DNA of 64,000 nucleotides from JBCDJG01 sp038748065 (GCA_038748065.1 JBCDJG010000011.1:47071-111070); one strand, 5' to 3'. Shown: positions 1 to 9,321, counted from the first letter of the stretch. Notes: a model not told the origin generated them from the sequence alone. Translations and numbers: made by a program.

Positions 1-1
1 C

Positions 2-1372
2 ACTGCGCTGGGCGGGCCCGTGACTGCTCGCCTTAATATGCCCGACCCCATTGATACCTTACGGCCGGTGTTTTCAACTTCACTGGCCACGGCCTATGAC
101 TTTCGTATCGAGCGCAGCGCCGAGCGTGAGGAGGCTGTCTGGACCCGGCCCGATGCGCCGCCAGGGCCTGAAGAAGTTACCCTGTATACCGAGCTTTTTT
201 TTGCTGATCTACCTGGCTACAGCTATCTGCCACCGAGTGGTGTCCCCAGCGAGTCCGGCACGGTGGACCAAGCCATACTCAACACCGTCTCCGACTACGT
301 TTCGCAGCGCGAACTGGACGGCGCCGCGCTAGTCAGTTTCGTGTTACGCGAGTTGAACAACCCGGTGAGTGAGCTATGGCTCCTGCTACAGCGCGATAGC
401 GCGAACGCTTCAGAGCGCTTACAGCTGGCGATCGATATTCTTGCTGGCCAGGCGATTGCCGCAATGTCGGTGGCTGGCGTTGAGCTCAAGGATCGTCAGC
501 GTAACCGGCCGCCCAAGCGTATTCTCATGGTATACCTTGACGAGGTGTGGCAGGGCTTTGATCCGGGCGCGGCCCTGGCCCTGGACAATAACCGCTTTCT
601 CCCCATGCAGCAGGGTGGCGAATCGATCTTTGAGGTGAGCGGCGGTGAGGATTCGAATCTGCAAATCTCGGTCGTTAGAACTCAGCGCGCCAGCTTTTTG
701 AACGCGGTGGAGAATGCGCGCCAGGGCAGCAGTTGGTTGATTGATTTCTCTATTTACAGCTTGCCTGTTGATCAGCAAAGCACCTTCAAACTGCTTCTCC
801 TCATCCCGCTAGGTGCCCTGGTGGTGGTGATTCTGCGCAACATCGTCGGCATCCGTACCTCCGGCACGTTCATGCCCATTCTGATCGCCCTGACATTTTT
901 GCAAACATCGCTTTTCGCTGGCCTGGTGCTGTTCCTGGCCGTTGTCAGCCTGGGTCTGTTGATGCGCTCCTATCTGTCACAGTTGAACCTGCTCCTGGTG
1001 CCGCGTATCGCCTCGGTGTTGGTGTTTGTGATCATTATTTACGCGGCGATTGGTATCGCCAGCCACAAGCTTGGGCTGCGCTGGGGCATGGCGGTGACCT
1101 TTTTCCCGATGATCATTCTGGCGTGGACCATTGAGCGCATGTCTATCCTGTGGGACGAAGAGGGCGCGAGGGAGGTGCTGGTGCAGGGCAGTGGCAGCCT
1201 GCTGACAGCCTGTATTGCGTATCTGCTGATGGCCAACAAAATGGTTGCTGATACGGTCTTTCTTTACCCCGAGGCCTTGCTGATTGTGCTGGCGGTTATC
1301 ATCGGCATCGGCAGCTACTCGGGCTACCGCTTATCGGATTTACGACGATTTGCGCCCATGGAGCGCTATTGA
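2..1372 (+). CDS. Inactive transglutaminase-like / 7TM membrane protein, 5' end cut by the window
   Basis: The reading frame is open from the first bases, so the true start lies upstream. The first ~250 visible residues are soluble and match the degenerate transglutaminase-like part of the 'inactive transglutaminase fused to 7 transmembrane helices' family. From about position 780 onward there are seven hydrophobic segments, beginning with the family-typical run FKLLLLIPLGALVVVILRN and the phrase GIRTSGTFMPILIAL. It ends 19 bp before the GTG start of an ATP-grasp ligase, the partner this family is normally found with, so the two probably form an operon. The substrate is unknown; a role in an inner-membrane peptide or envelope modification system is only inference. 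Family call is strong, function is not. Confidence 0.85.
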   Translation, partial: TALGGPVTARLNMPDPIDTLRPVFSTSLATAYDFRIERSAEREEAVWTRPDAPPGPEEVTLYTELFFADLPGYSYLPPSGVPSESGTVDQAILNTVSDYVSQRELDGAALVSFVLRELNNPVSELWLLLQRDSANASERLQLAIDILAGQAIAAMSVAGVELKDRQRNRPPKRILMVYLDEVWQGFDPGAALALDNNRFLPMQQGGESIFEVSGGEDSNLQISVVRTQRASFLNAVENARQGSSWLIDFSIYSLPVDQQSTFKLLLLIPLGALVVVILRNIVGIRTSGTFMPILIALTFLQTSLFAGLVLFLAVVSLGLLMRSYLSQLNLLLVPRIASVLVFVIIIYAAIGIASHKLGLRWGMAVTFFPMIILAWTIERMSILWDEEGAREVLVQGSGSLLTACIAYLLMANKMVADTVFLYPEALLIVLAVIIGIGSYSGYRLSDLRRFAPMERY

Positions 1373-1391
1373 TGCCAGAGGAGCTTACCTA

Positions 1392-2351
1392 GTGTTTGGT
1401 CTTGCTTCGCCTCGTCGACTGCGCGAAATGGGTATCGTGGGCATGAATAAGCGTAACGCCATTTACATCGCGCAGAATAACCCACGAAAGCTCTATCCCC
1501 TGGTTGACGATAAGCTGAAAACCAAGCTCGCGGCTCGGGAGCATGGTATCGCGGTGCCCCGGCTGCTTGGTGTTTGCCGCATACAGCATCATGTTAGAGA
1601 GCTCGCGGCTTTTCTCGGCGCGCTGCCAGGTTTTTGTATCAAGCCGGCGCAAGGTAGCGGCGGCAAAGGCATTTTAGTGATTACCGGTCGTGACGGTGAG
1701 CACTTCCTTAAGCCCAGCGGGGCTTTAGTGCGTCAGGAGGAGGTGGACCGTCACGTCTCTAACACAATGAGCGGCCTGCACAGCCTTGGCGGGCGCAGTG
1801 ATGTTGCGATTATCGAAGAATTGATCGAGTTCAGCGAGGACTTCAACGGTTACAGCGCTGAAGGCGTGCCCGATGTGCGGGTCATCGTATTTCAGGGCTA
1901 TCCGGTGATGGCAATGGTGAGGCTGTCGACACACGCCTCTGACGGCAAGGCGAATCTTCACCAGGGTGCGGTCGGCGTGGGTATCGATATTGCAACGGGG
2001 CGTGCGCTTAACGCTGTGCAGCATGACCGCCCTATCAGTCACCATCCGGATACGGGTAGAGACCTGTCTCAGCTGGTGATTCCCCGCTGGCAGGAGGTGC
2101 TTGCTATTGCAGCGCGGAGTTACGAAGTCACCGGCCTTGGTTATCTGGGCGCGGATGTTGTTCTTGACAGGAACCGCGGGCCCCTGCTTCTGGAATTAAA
2201 CGCGCGTCCCGGGCTTGCTATACAGATCGCAAATGGCGAGGGGCTGGAACCAAGGCTTCATTTTGCTTGGTTGCAGCATCAAGCGAATGCACGCAGCGTT
2301 CAGGACCGTGTTGATATAGCGATGGATCAGATGATGAAGCAAAACTTTTAG
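1392..2351 (+). CDS. ATP-grasp, alpha-L-glutamate ligase-like (RimK-like) protein
   Basis: A 319-residue ATP-grasp enzyme predicted to join an amino acid to a carboxylate using ATP. I place the start at GTG 1392: it is preceded by AGAGGAG eight bases upstream, and the protein then begins VFGLASPRRLREMGIVGMN, the family's usual N-terminus. The open frame extends further upstream into the 7TM gene, but that part does not look like the family. The glycine-rich ATP loop (GSGGKG) lies near residues 86-92 and the metal/ATP-binding ELNARPG near 267-273. It directly follows the 7TM/transglutaminase-like gene, the standard pairing for this subfamily. The real acceptor is not known. Confidence 0.87.
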   Translation: MFGLASPRRLREMGIVGMNKRNAIYIAQNNPRKLYPLVDDKLKTKLAAREHGIAVPRLLGVCRIQHHVRELAAFLGALPGFCIKPAQGSGGKGILVITGRDGEHFLKPSGALVRQEEVDRHVSNTMSGLHSLGGRSDVAIIEELIEFSEDFNGYSAEGVPDVRVIVFQGYPVMAMVRLSTHASDGKANLHQGAVGVGIDIATGRALNAVQHDRPISHHPDTGRDLSQLVIPRWQEVLAIAARSYEVTGLGYLGADVVLDRNRGPLLLELNARPGLAIQIANGEGLEPRLHFAWLQHQANARSVQDRVDIAMDQMMKQNF

Positions 2352-2379
2352 CAATGAAGATAGAAGCGGAGACCAGAGT

Positions 2380-3843
2380 ATGACAAAGCGCGTTTTTGTA
2401 GCTGGATACCTGACAGAAACCAACACCTTCGCACCGTTCCCTACCGGAATTGCCACCTTCAAGGAGATGATGTGGTTCGAGCGCGGTGAAGCAGCGGAAG
2501 AGCCCTCTCGGGCGGACGTCTGCTACGAATACATAAGCAGGGCCAGGGCATTGGGTTGGGACGTTGTCGCAGGCTTAAGAACCTTTGCGCAGCCCGGGGG
2601 GCGGATTCCTCAGCCTGTCTACGAGAAACTGCGAGACGAGATCCTCAATCATCTTCGGGAGTCGCTTCCGGTCGACGCGGTCCTGCTGGCGGTGCACGGT
2701 GCAATGGTGGCGGACGGTGAATGTGACGGAGAAGGCGACCTGATTGCAAGGTGTCGTGACATTGTCGGCGAGGCTGTGCCTATCGGGGTACACCACGACC
2801 CCCATGCTCACCTGACTCGCAAAATGGTCGAAAATGCGGATGTGATTCGCATTTGGAAGGAGTACCCGCACACAGACATTGCCGAGCGCTGTGCTGAGGT
2901 GTTTGAGTTAATCAAACGCCGCCTCGAAGGCGCGCCGCGCGCCAGGCCAGTGCTCTACGATTGCCGCATGGCCCAGATGCTCCACACAACACGAGAGCCC
3001 ATGCAGGGTTTTGTGGCGAAGTGCAAAGCGCTGGAAGGCAAAAACGGCATTCAGGGCGTCAATATCGTGCACTCGTTTCCCTGGGGCGATGTGCCAGATA
3101 TGGGAACACGCGTACTGGTTTATGCTGAAACAGAGGCCGATGTGCCTGCCGCTGAAGCGCTAGCAGAGGCATTGGGGAAGGAGCTCTGGAATATGAAGGA
3201 GGCCTGCGCAGTGCCTTTTCTGTCCATAGACGAGTCGCTGGATCGGGCATACGGCGCAGTTGAGGGGCCTGTCGTTATCGCAGATAGCCCGGATAATCCT
3301 GGTGGCGGTGCGCCCGGTGATTCCACCTACTTTTTGCAACGCCTGCTGGAGCGTGGCGAGAGGGACTGGGCGATCGGCTACCTGTGCGATTCGCAGACTG
3401 TGCGAATAGCCATCGAGGCTGGTAAGGGAGCCAGCCTTCAGCTTCGGCTGGGCGGCAAGACCTGTGAACTCTCCGGCGAACCCGTGGATCTCAAGGTCAG
3501 AGTAGCGGCCATCGCTCACGACTGCGAGCAGGCGTTTGGCGCTCAGCGCATGATCGCCGGCGATGCCGTTGCCCTGGAGCTGGGCGACAATCGCACGATC
3601 GTGGCCATTTCTATCCGGACCCAGGCCTTTGACCCCGGTCTATTCGATGAACTGGGCGTAAGCCTTGAGGATAAGAAGGCAATCATAGTTAAGTCCAGTC
3701 AGCACTTTTATGCGTTGTTTGCGCCCAGAGCAGCAGAGGTGCTCTACGCTGCGCCTCCCGGAGTTGTGACCCCGCAGTTGGCATCGCTGCCTTACGAATT
3801 CGCAGATACGAGCATTTGGCCGCTGCGTGATTACGCCTCCTGA
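2380..3843 (+). CDS. M81 family metallopeptidase (MlrC-like)
   Basis: 487 residues, the usual size for M81/MlrC proteins, beginning MTKRVFVAGYLTETNTF. A zinc-binding stretch HHDPHAHLT lies at about residues 138-145, and the family's C-terminal signature DSPDNPGGG at 302-310. MlrC itself degrades linearised microcystin, but most members of this family are uncharacterised, and nothing here shows microcystin use: mlrA, mlrB and mlrD are not adjacent. The gene starts 28 bp after the ATP-grasp gene and precedes the macrodomain gene by 27 bp, so all may be cotranscribed. Intracellular, with no signal peptide. Other members act on hydantoin- or amide-like compounds, so a general amidohydrolase role is equally possible. 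Confidence 0.88.
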   Translation: MTKRVFVAGYLTETNTFAPFPTGIATFKEMMWFERGEAAEEPSRADVCYEYISRARALGWDVVAGLRTFAQPGGRIPQPVYEKLRDEILNHLRESLPVDAVLLAVHGAMVADGECDGEGDLIARCRDIVGEAVPIGVHHDPHAHLTRKMVENADVIRIWKEYPHTDIAERCAEVFELIKRRLEGAPRARPVLYDCRMAQMLHTTREPMQGFVAKCKALEGKNGIQGVNIVHSFPWGDVPDMGTRVLVYAETEADVPAAEALAEALGKELWNMKEACAVPFLSIDESLDRAYGAVEGPVVIADSPDNPGGGAPGDSTYFLQRLLERGERDWAIGYLCDSQTVRIAIEAGKGASLQLRLGGKTCELSGEPVDLKVRVAAIAHDCEQAFGAQRMIAGDAVALELGDNRTIVAISIRTQAFDPGLFDELGVSLEDKKAIIVKSSQHFYALFAPRAAEVLYAAPPGVVTPQLASLPYEFADTSIWPLRDYAS

Positions 3844-3870
3844 AAGCCAGCACCCGTCAGGGGACTTAAC

Positions 3871-4386
3871 ATGCAACACGTACGACTCATCCAGGGCGAC
3901 ATAACCCAGGCGAAGGTTGATGCTATTTTGAATGCCGCCAACCCCGGCATGTTGGGTGGTGGAGGTGTTGATGGGGCTATCCATCGGGCTGCAGGGCCTG
4001 CATTGCTAGACGCATGCAGGAGAATTGACCCGGTGGGTGGGGTGCGCTGCCCAATCGGTAAGGCGCGCATCACGTCGGCGGGAGAGCTTAGTGCCAGACA
4101 TGTGATTCATACCGTGGGGCCGCGCTATGAGATCGACCCTGAGCCCGAAGCATTGCTGGCCAGCGCTTATCGCTGCAGTTTTCAGCTTGCCATTGAAAAT
4201 AGGTGCCGGCATATCGCCGCACCGGCTATATCCTGTGGCGTCTACGGCTATCCGCTTCAGCCAGCCGCGGACATTGCGTTTCGAGTATGCGGGGAAACGG
4301 CCTTTCTCGACGTGCAGATCGATTTTTACCTGTTCAGTGCAGAGATTCTGGACGTCTGGCAGAGGCGACTGGATGCTGTCGGCTGA
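3871..4386 (+). CDS. Macrodomain protein, O-acetyl-ADP-ribose deacetylase-like
   Basis: 171 residues forming one macrodomain of the MacroD/YmdB type. Visible landmarks are GDIT at 9-12, NAAN at 21-24, a glycine-rich GGGGVDGAIH run at 29-38 that holds the ADP-ribose phosphates, and SCGVYGYP near 127-134 for the second phosphate loop. Such enzymes hydrolyse O-acetyl-ADP-ribose or remove mono-ADP-ribose from proteins or nucleic acids in the cytoplasm. It follows the M81 gene closely, which probably reflects cotranscription rather than shared function. Start is ATG 3871. Confidence 0.9.
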   Translation: MQHVRLIQGDITQAKVDAILNAANPGMLGGGGVDGAIHRAAGPALLDACRRIDPVGGVRCPIGKARITSAGELSARHVIHTVGPRYEIDPEPEALLASAYRCSFQLAIENRCRHIAAPAISCGVYGYPLQPAADIAFRVCGETAFLDVQIDFYLFSAEILDVWQRRLDAVG

Positions 4387-4407
4387 GAAAAGCGATCGTG
4401 CCGGTGC

Positions 4408-5094
4408 TCAACTAAAGTGGTATTCGCTCATGCCGAGCGAAAACATATTTCCAAGATCGCAAAAACCCGGCATATGCTCGATCATTTCCTCCAGCGCCTG
4501 TTGCGAGCCGAAGTAGCGTGCATCATCCGTGAAATCCTCCAGGCTGTAGAAATGTTCGGAGACAATGGCGCGATAGGTGGGGGCGCCTGGCGTGAGTGGC
4601 CTGGCGACAGCATTGCGCACATAGGACCAGCGCAGCGGGTGCAAGTCGAATGATTGGGCCGAATGCAGCACCTGCCAGTTGTGGTAGAAGTCTTCGTCGG
4701 AGACGTCGGCCGGTTTGCCATTCGCACCGAACTGGGTAATGCCTGGGCGGCGCTCGCCATCCTGCCAGTCTTGATCAAAAGGCTGTACGATGGATTCTGT
4801 CACCAGGTAGCCGGTAATCGTGTCGCTGATATCGCTCAGGCAGTCCTCAATTGGGCCCCGTTCATCCAGGCTGGCCTGCCAGAAAGAAACCACAGCAGCG
4901 ACATCCTGCCATGGCCCCATCAGCCGCCCAGGCGCCTGCGCCTGAATCGTTTCGTTCAGGTCGGCGATGTTTATTGTCATGCGGCTGGCGCCCAGTTCTC
5001 TCAGGTCGTCGACTACCGCGCCGAAGAGCTTAGCGCTGAACGCGTCGGGCGAGAGCTCCGCCGAGCGTTTTAGCAGGTAGATCATTTTTTCCAT
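4408..5094 (-). CDS. EthD-domain-like protein
   Basis: 228 residues. The opening MEKMIYLLKRSAELSPDAF and a later repeated pattern (LHPLRWSYVRNAV, then SEHFYSLEDFTDDARY) resemble two tandem ferredoxin-like EthD/Dabb half domains, which bind small ligands as dimers and often accompany polyketide or ether catabolic genes. No catalytic residues can be named. It is convergent with the macrodomain gene, leaving about 20 bp between the stops. The next gene upstream is divergent. Function unknown beyond the family resemblance. Confidence 0.65.
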   Translation of the reverse strand: MEKMIYLLKRSAELSPDAFSAKLFGAVVDDLRELGASRMTINIADLNETIQAQAPGRLMGPWQDVAAVVSFWQASLDERGPIEDCLSDISDTITGYLVTESIVQPFDQDWQDGERRPGITQFGANGKPADVSDEDFYHNWQVLHSAQSFDLHPLRWSYVRNAVARPLTPGAPTYRAIVSEHFYSLEDFTDDARYFGSQQALEEMIEHMPGFCDLGNMFSLGMSEYHFS

Positions 5095-5166
5095 GGCGTG
5101 TCCTACGGCGGGTGCTCGCCGTGTCCTGTCTCGCTTTCGAGGCTCGCGAGTTCAGCACACGGCCTG

Positions 5167-5286
5167 CTAACGGTCAATGTTTGCGACCGTCTCCTCCAGC
5201 TGTTGCCTCAGCCAGTTGTGCCCGGGGTCTGAGTCCTTGAACTCGTGCTGTAACGCAGCATAAAGGCACGTCAGTTTTCGGGGCAT
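5167..5286 (-). pseudogene. Short frame resembling the C-terminal tail of a LysR-type regulator
   Basis: In the 251-bp gap between the EthD-like and NTF2-like genes, the minus strand carries a 39-codon frame ending in TAG at 5167-5169. Its product contains LYAALQHEF, then KDSDPGHNWLRQQLEE, which looks like the conserved tail of LysR substrate-binding domains (a ..DPxHxWLR.. helix). An in-frame TGA lies immediately before its ATG, and no DNA-binding domain is present, so if it is homologous it is only a leftover. It could also be a chance frame; the resemblance rests on a few residues. No other feature is seen in the gap. Confidence 0.35.
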
Positions 5287-5345
5287 TCAGACAGATAGCG
5301 TATTAACATGTCGGTTCGGCTTTTTCAGCGCTGCGCGATAAGCAC

Positions 5346-5855
5346 ATGAACCTCGACTATGTTCTGGCCAAGGAGGCTATCAGAGATCAGCTATATGCCT
5401 ACTGCAGGTCCTTGGATCGCATGGACAAGTCGTCCGCTTACGATTTGTGGAACGAAGGCTCCATTGCTAACTACCACGGCGTCTATGAAGGCACAGGCAC
5501 TGGTTTTATTGACTGGGTATGGGAAGCTCACGGGGCTATGGAGCGCCATTCCCACCAGATATCGAACATCATCATCGAGGTCGATGGAGATACCGCTCGA
5601 AGCGAGTCCTACGTTACAGTGGCGCTGTGGATGGCTGTAGCGGAGGAAGGCAAAGTGCTTGAGATCATTGCCCGCGGTCGCTATCTCGATACCTGGTCAC
5701 GGCAAGTTGGCAGAGGGGGTGAAAAGCGTTGGGGGATCGATCGTCGAGAGCACCTGGTAGATATGCAGACCCAGACGCTAATGGACGCGGGCGAAGTGGC
5801 TGATGCCTCTCGCCGTGATTTGCAGGATCCGTCATTTGGGATATTCGCGCGATGA
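5346..5855 (+). CDS. SnoaL/NTF2-like protein
   Basis: 169 residues of the NTF2-like cone fold that includes SnoaL cyclases, ring-hydroxylating dioxygenase beta subunits and steroid isomerase-like proteins. The N-terminus LAKEAIRDQLYAYCRSLDRMD is the typical first helix, followed by a WNEGSIANYHGVYEGTG segment where catalytic Asp/His residues normally sit. Its TGA overlaps the ATG of the glutathione transferase behind it (ATGA overlap), so the pair is translationally coupled. It may act on the same small molecule as the transferase; the substrate is not visible. Confidence 0.75.
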   Translation: MNLDYVLAKEAIRDQLYAYCRSLDRMDKSSAYDLWNEGSIANYHGVYEGTGTGFIDWVWEAHGAMERHSHQISNIIIEVDGDTARSESYVTVALWMAVAEEGKVLEIIARGRYLDTWSRQVGRGGEKRWGIDRREHLVDMQTQTLMDAGEVADASRRDLQDPSFGIFAR

Positions 5856-6499
5856 TGAAGCTTTACGTCAACCCCGGTTCCGGTTCGGCCTGTGTCGAGG
5901 CGGCGCTGGCTGAACTCGAACTACCCTTTGAGCGCATCAAAGTGGAGTATAGCTCGGAAGAGGGCGTCGCCGATGATAGCTTTGCTGAAATCAACCCGCG
6001 TATGCAGATTCCCGCGCTCATTCTCGAAGATGGCACTTGCCTGACCGAAACCGCGGCCATTCTGATGCATCTGGCCGATACTCACCCGGCGTCTGGCCTG
6101 GCCCCGGCATCGGGCACGCTGGAACGTGCTCGGCTTAACCAGTGGATGTGTTTCACGCTCAGCAATATCTATGAAGGCGAACTGCGCAAGAACTATCCGC
6201 ATCGCTACGTAAGTGGTGATCCGGACGCGGTAGAAGAAGCCGCAGAGGCCTTCGTGATGAGCAATTACAAGCTGCTGGAAGAAGCCATGGGCGACGGCCC
6301 CTATTTTGGCGGTGAAACCTGCACCATTTTCGACCTCTACCTGTGGATGTTCGTCAACTGGTTTGAGGAGTTCGACGACTTCCGGTCTGCCTGTCCCAAG
6401 ATCGTTGGGCTTGCGGAGACGGTTATGTTGCGACCGAAAGTCGCGCCCATCCACGAGTACAACTTTGGCCCTGGGCTGGGTTGGGGTGGGCAGTTGTAG
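5852..6499 (+). CDS. Glutathione S-transferase family protein
   Basis: 215 residues with an N-terminal thioredoxin-like domain (MKLYVNPGSGSACVEAALAE at the start, then INPRMQIPALILEDG and LTETAAILMHLAD) and a C-terminal helical domain. The serine-containing GSGSA stretch near residues 9-13 is the likely place for the glutathione-activating residue. The start ATG overlaps the stop of the NTF2-like gene, so they are coupled. It is convergent with another glutathione transferase gene 6 bp away. Substrate unknown; detoxification or glutathione-dependent catabolism is inferred from the family. Confidence 0.85.
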   Translation: MMKLYVNPGSGSACVEAALAELELPFERIKVEYSSEEGVADDSFAEINPRMQIPALILEDGTCLTETAAILMHLADTHPASGLAPASGTLERARLNQWMCFTLSNIYEGELRKNYPHRYVSGDPDAVEEAAEAFVMSNYKLLEEAMGDGPYFGGETCTIFDLYLWMFVNWFEEFDDFRSACPKIVGLAETVMLRPKVAPIHEYNFGPGLGWGGQL

Positions 6500-6505
6500 T
6501 CACGC

Positions 6506-7120
6506 TCACTGCTGCGGGAAGGCGGTCTTGTTAACCGCCGGCCGGGCTTGCATACCCCGCCACCAGCGTGCCAGCTGCGGGTAATTTGTGATTAGGTCGC
6601 GACCTCTTTCGGTCATAAGTGCATAGTCCATCATCGGCACCAACCAGCAGTCGGCCAGCGTAAATTGCCCACTGAGGAAGACCTCTCCCTCGACGAGGTG
6701 TTCCAGCGCTGTCAGCACCGTTTCGATACCGTCAATTTGATCCAGGGTCAGGGTCTTCCCTTCTTCGTGTTCTTGGACATAGAGCTGCCAGATCAGCGAG
6801 GGATAGGCGTAGTTGTCGGCGATGCGCATGATCTGCCGCATGCGCGCCCTGCGTCGATCATCTTCAGGTACCAGGTCTACCGCTAGCTGTGCAATAAGGT
6901 ACTCGACGATGGCATCAGTCTCGAAAAGCTCGAAGCTTCCGTGCCTGAGCAGCGGTATCTTTTTAAAAGGATGCCGTTCAAGATAATCAGTTGGCAGCGA
7001 GCTTTGAGAAAAAATATCGGTGTGCTCAAGCCGATAGGTGGCCCCGGCCTCTTCTAAAACGATGAGCGGTATACGCGTGTAGACGCTGTAAGTTGCGCCG
7101 TAAAGCACCAGCTCTTCCAT
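6506..7120 (-). CDS. Glutathione S-transferase family protein
   Basis: 204 residues: thioredoxin-like first domain (LVLYGATYSVYTRIPLIVLEE at residues 4-24, then HPFKKIPLLRHG and LFETDAIVEYL, the glutathione-binding cis-Pro and E/D-A motifs) followed by an all-helical second domain. A GGAAG ribosome site precedes the ATG. It is clearly a different subfamily from the convergent transferase at 5852-6499, so the pair is not a recent duplication. Substrate unknown. Confidence 0.87.
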   Translation of the reverse strand: MEELVLYGATYSVYTRIPLIVLEEAGATYRLEHTDIFSQSSLPTDYLERHPFKKIPLLRHGSFELFETDAIVEYLIAQLAVDLVPEDDRRRARMRQIMRIADNYAYPSLIWQLYVQEHEEGKTLTLDQIDGIETVLTALEHLVEGEVFLSGQFTLADCWLVPMMDYALMTERGRDLITNYPQLARWWRGMQARPAVNKTAFPQQ

Positions 7121-7269
7121 GGTATTCTTCCAGACCTTGCTTGCGCTAAACGCGTGCGATTGATGGTGGGTTTTGTCGGCGATGTGTGACTATAGCAGCT
7201 GACTCGGTGGCCCCATAAACTGCTAACGCCGACTTCCTCTGAAAGTATTACACTGTTAAGATAAATCCA

Positions 7270-9321
7270 GTGAACACTGAGGACTCCAACTTGAACGTCA
7301 AACGCTACATGCGGGCACTGGCCGGCTCACTCCTGTGGTTCAGGTGCATCTTGGGTTCCAGGTGCATCGTGGGTTTCACGGGCATCTTGTGTTTTATGGG
7401 CAGCTTGGGAGCGACGAGCAGTCTGGCGATAGCCCAGTCCTCCGGCGGCGCTGCGCCGCTGATCGATTCCGTCAAGCTCGAGGCTTTCGTCGATGGCGTG
7501 GTGATGGCTGCGCTGGATGACAACAAAATTCCTGGTGCTACGGTGTCAGTGGTGGATCGCAAGGGGCTGCTCTTGCTCAAGGGCTATGGCATCGCCAATG
7601 CCGATACGGGAGAAGCGGTAGATCCCGAGAAGCACCTGTTCCGTATCGCTTCAATCACCAAGACCTTCACTGCCCTTGCGATTATGCAGCTGCAGGAACA
7701 GGGCAAGCTGAGCCTCAACACCAATATCCGTGAATACCTTGGTGGCCTCGAAATCGACGACCAACTCGGCATGATTACTATTGCTGACCTACTGACTCAC
7801 AGTGCCGGTTTCGAGGATCGTGTGTTCGGCTATTATGGGCCGCCCGGTCCGGATGAGGGTCCCTCCATGGAGGAGCAGTTGGCAGCCATGGCTGCCAACC
7901 AGGTCCGCGAGCCGGGAGAGATCACCGCATACTCCAACTACGGCTATGCGCTGTTGGGCCGCATCATTGCCCAAGTCTCGGGCATCAGCTATGCCGACTA
8001 TATACGCCAGTACATCCTGATCCCGCTGGGCATGGAAAGCAGCGATATTCGCGTGAAAACCACTGAGCGCCCGGCTGAGATGCCATGGCTGGCGGCCTTA
8101 CAGTCGCGAGAAGCTAAGAGCCATTACTGGCGTAACGGCTGGTTTGACGTGCTCGACTATCCGCCTTCGAGAAGCGCGGAACAAGCGGATGCGTCGATGT
8201 CTGCGACCGCGGCGGATATGGCTCGCTATATGCGGATGTTATTGAATGCAGGCACACTACCGGGCTCAGGAAGCACCAGCGTGCGAGTCATCAACAGCGA
8301 TACCTGGCAAACCATGCGCCAGCCGCTTTTTACCAATGGGCCAACTACCACTGCGAATGCCCATGGTTTCTGGGCTGATAGCCTGCAGGGCCACGCCGTG
8401 CTGAATCACGGTGGCTCCATCGACTCATTCAAGTCGATGCTGGTGGTGTTGCCAGACCTGGGCTTGGGCATTTTCATTTCTACAAACTCGGACAGCGGTA
8501 GCGCTCTGCGCAGTCTGCCCGGGCGGATTATGAAGCAGTTCCTGGCCGTCGATGCGCAGGCACTACCGGAACCTGCTGAGGATTTTGGCAAGCGTGCAGA
8601 GCGCTACACGGGAACCTACATCAGCACGCGACGTAATGAGAAGCGGCTCGACAAGCTGGTCACGGGCCTGATCTCCATCGCCAATGTCAGTGCCACGGAT
8701 GATGGCTATCTCGTTGTGGAACGGAATGGCGAGGCGCGCCGCTATGTGGAGACCAGTCCCGATACCTTCACTGCGCTGAAGGACGGTGGTGTCGTCCAGT
8801 TTAGGGGCGATGATGCGGGCGAGGCCTATTGGCTGCTGCCCGAGCGCGGCCTCTACGCGTATGAACGTCCTCGTTTCTTTGAGCAATCCTACACGCTTCT
8901 CGTGCCTTGGGGCGCGACCCTGCTGTTAGCGTTGGTGGCCATGGGTCTGGCAATGTGGCGCTTGTGGAAGCCGGTGAATATGCCGAAGGGTGCGCAACTG
9001 TTTTACGCCGACCGCGTGCTCCTGGCCGCGGCTGCGGCGTGGCTCGGGCTTTCCGTGTTGCTCGCAGTAATTTTTTCGGCCTATCTGGAGTCACCCGTGG
9101 CCGTGTTTGCGCCCTATCCGTCGATCGGTTATCGGGTGTTCTATGCCCTGACCTGGCTGGCAATGGGTCTTTCTCTGGCGGGGGCTTTCCTGCTGGCGGC
9201 GGCCTGGTTGCGACGGTCGGCTGAGTTTGCTGGCAAGCCGATACTGCTGACCTTGGTTGCGCTGATCTTCCTGTCTAACATGCTTGCCTTTGCGCAGTGG
9301 AACCTGAACGTCTTTAACTGA
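7270..9321 (+). CDS. Serine hydrolase (beta-lactamase/esterase fold) with C-terminal membrane helices
   Basis: 683 residues. After an N-terminal hydrophobic signal region, a class C beta-lactamase/D-aminopeptidase-like domain shows all three motifs: SITK (Ser128-Lys131), YSN (221-223) and HGG (380-382). A linker domain follows, then about four transmembrane helices in the last ~150 residues, so the catalytic part probably sits in the periplasm. I list GTG 7270 as the start; TTG 7291 is a strong alternative because GAGGA lies just upstream of it. Likely acts on peptidoglycan peptides, D-amino acid peptides or esters; the exact substrate cannot be read. Confidence 0.85.
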   Translation: MNTEDSNLNVKRYMRALAGSLLWFRCILGSRCIVGFTGILCFMGSLGATSSLAIAQSSGGAAPLIDSVKLEAFVDGVVMAALDDNKIPGATVSVVDRKGLLLLKGYGIANADTGEAVDPEKHLFRIASITKTFTALAIMQLQEQGKLSLNTNIREYLGGLEIDDQLGMITIADLLTHSAGFEDRVFGYYGPPGPDEGPSMEEQLAAMAANQVREPGEITAYSNYGYALLGRIIAQVSGISYADYIRQYILIPLGMESSDIRVKTTERPAEMPWLAALQSREAKSHYWRNGWFDVLDYPPSRSAEQADASMSATAADMARYMRMLLNAGTLPGSGSTSVRVINSDTWQTMRQPLFTNGPTTTANAHGFWADSLQGHAVLNHGGSIDSFKSMLVVLPDLGLGIFISTNSDSGSALRSLPGRIMKQFLAVDAQALPEPAEDFGKRAERYTGTYISTRRNEKRLDKLVTGLISIANVSATDDGYLVVERNGEARRYVETSPDTFTALKDGGVVQFRGDDAGEAYWLLPERGLYAYERPRFFEQSYTLLVPWGATLLLALVAMGLAMWRLWKPVNMPKGAQLFYADRVLLAAAAAWLGLSVLLAVIFSAYLESPVAVFAPYPSIGYRVFYALTWLAMGLSLAGAFLLAAAWLRRSAEFAGKPILLTLVALIFLSNMLAFAQWNLNVFN

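Noticed and set aside
2380..3843. Microcystin degradation locus
   Set aside because: Only an M81 (MlrC-like) gene is present. No mlrA, mlrB or mlrD is nearby, and M81 proteins are common without microcystin use.
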